The notes under the pieces were generated by a model. It saw only the letters and a list, made by a program, of their open reading frames with translations. It did not search any database and was not told where the DNA came from. Position numbers and translations under genes: made by a program. Shown one piece after another: positions 13,391 through 14,994 of a DNA stretch of 14,994 nt (positions are counted from its first letter, which is position 1; the number at the start of each line of letters is the position of its first letter). Source of the stretch: JAEXNA01 sp041676625 (lineage in GTDB: Bacteria; Vulcanimicrobiota; Xenobia; Xenobiales; JADMJV01); NCBI GenBank assembly GCA_041676625.1, contig JBAYRN010000131.1:1-14994 (forward strand). The letters are read 5' to 3'.

Positions 13391-14692
13391 ATGAAACCAC
13401 CCGGGCCGACAGGCTTGGATATGCTAGAGACCATCTGGACCTTCAAGCGGGACCCTCTGTCCACCTTAACGCGCGTCACCCAGCGCTACGGAAACATCGT
13501 CAGCTATCGCTATGGGCCATTTCCAGTTGTCCTGCTCAATCAGCCTGAGGCCGTCTATCGCGTTCTGGTCGAAAACCACCCTAACTACGGCAAACGCCAC
13601 AGCCCTTTTTACAAGATGTTGCGTTACTTTCTCGGCGACGGACTGCTAACCAGCGACGGAGAGTTCTGGCTACGGCAGCGGCGATTGGCCCAACCGGCTT
13701 TTCAGAAAAAGAAAGTCGAGGCGATGAGCCCGGTCATCGTTCGTTGCACCCAGGAGATGCTGGATCAGTGGCGGCTCCGGCCAGCGGGAGCACGGATCGA
13801 CCTGGCGGCCGAGATGATGCATCTTACCCTTCGTATCGCAGGCCTCTTGCTCTTCTCCCAAGACCTCGACCAATCAAGTCATTCGGTGGGCCGGGCTCTC
13901 GACGAATTGCAGGTCCAAATGCGAGAGCGCTTCTCGGCGCTGCTCCCACTACCGCCGATTCTACCCACCCCCAGAGACCGCCGCTTTCAGCAAGCCAAAA
14001 AGGATCTCGATGAACTGGCCCTGGAGATCGTGCGAAAGCGGCGCAGTGACCCGGATCCTCCCCAGGATCTCCTCAACTCTCTGATCGAGGCGCGGGACCC
14101 CGAAACCGGCGAAAGCATGAGCGACGAACAACTCTGCGCCGAACTCGTGACTTTTATGCTGGCAGGGCACGAGACCACGGCCAACGCTTTGACCTGGACC
14201 TTCTATCTACTCAGCCTGCACCCGCCTACACGCCGCTCCCTGGAAGAAGAACTCAGCCTCGAGGCTACAGGTCCCGGCAGCCTGGTTGACCGAGTCATCC
14301 TGGAGAGCCTGCGCCTATATCCTCCCGCCTGGGTCTTCGGTCGCCGCAGCTATGGCCCGGATAAACTGGGCGACTTTCACATCGGCAGCAACCAGATCGT
14401 GACCATCTCGCCTTACATCCTGCACCGTAATCCGGAGTTCTGGCCCAATCCCGAAGGCTTCGATCCTGACCGCTTCCTGCAAGACATTCCCAGGGGTGCC
14501 TTCGTTCCTTTTGCCGCCGGCCCGCGCCAGTGCATCGGCAACCATTTCGCTCTTTTGGAAGCGCGACTGATCCTGGCGACCATCGCCCGTCAGGTTCGAG
14601 TGAACCTGCAACCGGGCACGAGACCAAAGTTGCAAGCAGCAATCACTCTGCGACCACGCCGAGGCTTACCGGTCAACCTGGAATTCCGATAG
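13391..14692 (+). CDS. Cytochrome P450 monooxygenase
   Basis: 433 residues. It is a heme enzyme inserting one O2-derived oxygen into an organic substrate, using electrons from partner redox proteins not encoded here. It begins with the common proline hinge (KPPGPTGLDML) without a membrane anchor, so it is probably soluble. Landmarks: helix-I LAGHETTAN (258-266; acid-alcohol pair E261/T262), ExxR in ESLR (E305, R308), PDRF, and heme loop FAAGPRQCIG with thiolate C381. Full family length. ATG 13391 is the first possible start after an in-frame stop at 13340. Its nearest purine-rich site, GGAG 13367-13370, is 20 nt away, unusually far, so initiation may depend on leader folding. CYP family and substrate cannot be assigned by eye; it resembles the fatty-acid/terpenoid-type bacterial P450s (CYP102/110/120 style). 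It is convergent with the rRNA operon. Confidence 0.96.
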   Translation: MKPPGPTGLDMLETIWTFKRDPLSTLTRVTQRYGNIVSYRYGPFPVVLLNQPEAVYRVLVENHPNYGKRHSPFYKMLRYFLGDGLLTSDGEFWLRQRRLAQPAFQKKKVEAMSPVIVRCTQEMLDQWRLRPAGARIDLAAEMMHLTLRIAGLLLFSQDLDQSSHSVGRALDELQVQMRERFSALLPLPPILPTPRDRRFQQAKKDLDELALEIVRKRRSDPDPPQDLLNSLIEARDPETGESMSDEQLCAELVTFMLAGHETTANALTWTFYLLSLHPPTRRSLEEELSLEATGPGSLVDRVILESLRLYPPAWVFGRRSYGPDKLGDFHIGSNQIVTISPYILHRNPEFWPNPEGFDPDRFLQDIPRGAFVPFAAGPRQCIGNHFALLEARLILATIARQVRVNLQPGTRPKLQAAITLRPRRGLPVNLEFR

Positions 14693-14757
14693 CTTCTCTT
14701 CGGGCCCTAAACTCGAATCAGCTCCCGACGCGGGCTGGTATAAAACCAAAATAGAAT

Positions 14758-14773
14758 TGATCGACGTCGATCA
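14758..14773. promoter_or_regulatory. 16-bp perfect palindrome between P450 and the rRNA terminator
   Basis: TGATCGACGTCGATCA is fully self-complementary and carries two GATC sites. It lies in the 144-bp stretch (14693-14836) between the P450 stop and the rRNA-operon terminator, which otherwise holds only a weak hairpin (14719-14737) and no gene. Operator, nucleoid-protein site or chance are all possible. Confidence 0.35.
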
Positions 14774-14836
14774 TTCCGCTGGCCTTATCGACTCTAACCG
14801 TTGTGGTTTCCTCACACCTTGTGGGATCTTAGTAAG

Positions 14837-14869
14837 AAAAAAGCCGGCTCCTAGCTAAAGGAACCGGCT
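14837..14869 (-). terminator. Rho-independent terminator of the rRNA operon
   Basis: Read on the minus strand, AGCCGGTTCC and GGAGCCGGCT form a 10-bp stem (one G-U pair) with an 8-nt loop, followed by a run of Us. It begins about 10 nt after the 5S 3' end. On the + strand no T tract follows, so it is one-directional. Confidence 0.9.
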
Positions 14870-14879
14870 ATAATTAAAA

Positions 14880-14994
14880 CCTGGCAGTGTCCTACTCTCC
14901 CACACCGTCACCAGTGCAGTACCATCGGCGCTAGAGGGCTTAACTTCTGTGTTCGAGATGGGAACAGGTGTGACCCCTCTGCCATCGCCACCAG
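14880..14994 (-). rRNA. rrf: 5S ribosomal RNA (5' end at or just beyond the window edge)
   Basis: On the minus strand the sequence reads CTGGTGGCGATGGC, then CCCATCTCGAACACAGAAG, then GCGCCGATGGTACTGC, and ends in CACTGCCAGG. These are the conserved 5S helix and loop segments in the right order. Terminal CTGG/CCAG can pair as helix I; the 115 nt visible suggests at most a few 5' bases are missing. The upstream 23S and 16S genes should lie beyond the right edge on the same strand. Confidence 0.97.

Noticed and set aside
13291..13548. ORF (85 codons) spanning the palindrome's right arm and the P450 start
   Set aside because: It overlaps P450 coding sequence in a different frame and includes the inverted-repeat arm. 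There is no ribosome site and no recognisable motif.
14736..14744. Extended -10-like TGGTATAAA on the + strand after the P450
   Set aside because: It has no -35 partner and would transcribe into the opposing rRNA operon. It is probably chance in an AT-rich spacer.
1..14994. CRISPR array, tRNA genes, integrase or autonomous insertion sequence
   Set aside because: No regularly spaced repeats, tRNA-like cloverleaf near the rRNA end or transposase/integrase motifs were found on either strand.

Overview
The window is a bacterial chromosome segment, roughly 58-60 % G+C by eye. It carries housekeeping genes (polA, the end of an rRNA operon) mixed with envelope and accessory genes. A tripartite-type ABC exporter with a lipoprotein adaptor and a Tat-type sulfatase that may be lipidated suggest a diderm organism. 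I cannot place it in a phylum: the 5S rRNA resembles the widespread bacterial type, and the proteins here are not lineage-diagnostic by inspection.

Left part (1-2720, + strand): two tandem, related low-complexity genes. The first enters from the left edge, and each ends in its own intrinsic terminator. Both proteins have a Q/G-rich front, a glycine-rich linker, a small cysteine cluster and a K/A/P-rich tail. They are followed by an M20-family metallopeptidase that keeps all the catalytic-domain metal ligands but lacks room for the usual lid/dimerisation domain. Positions 2721-3015 hold no convincing gene, only a 67-codon candidate ORF and short hairpins.

Middle (3016-10168): polA on the minus strand encodes DNA polymerase I with intact 5'-nuclease and polymerase motifs but a degenerate 3'-5' exonuclease domain. 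It diverges, across 68 bp, from a three-gene + strand operon: ABC ATPase, 8-TM FtsX/MacB-type permease, and a HlyD/MacA-type adaptor lipoprotein. These three should form the inner-membrane and periplasmic parts of one exporter. No outer-membrane channel gene is present.

Right part (10169-14994): a Tat-exported formylglycine sulfatase, a glycerophosphodiester phosphodiesterase-like protein with a long N-terminal extension and an apparently shortened C-terminus, a cytochrome P450, and convergently the 3' end of an rRNA operon (5S rRNA plus terminator, minus strand).

The most striking non-coding structure lies between the phosphodiesterase and the P450. It is a 162-bp nested palindrome (13171-13332) with perfect 19-bp outer arms and a central hairpin on exactly the same axis. 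Its right arm can alternatively pair with a second site just downstream, in the P450 leader. No single obviously new system is visible. The best leads are this palindromic element, the paired Q-rich/Cys-cluster genes and the lid-less peptidase.
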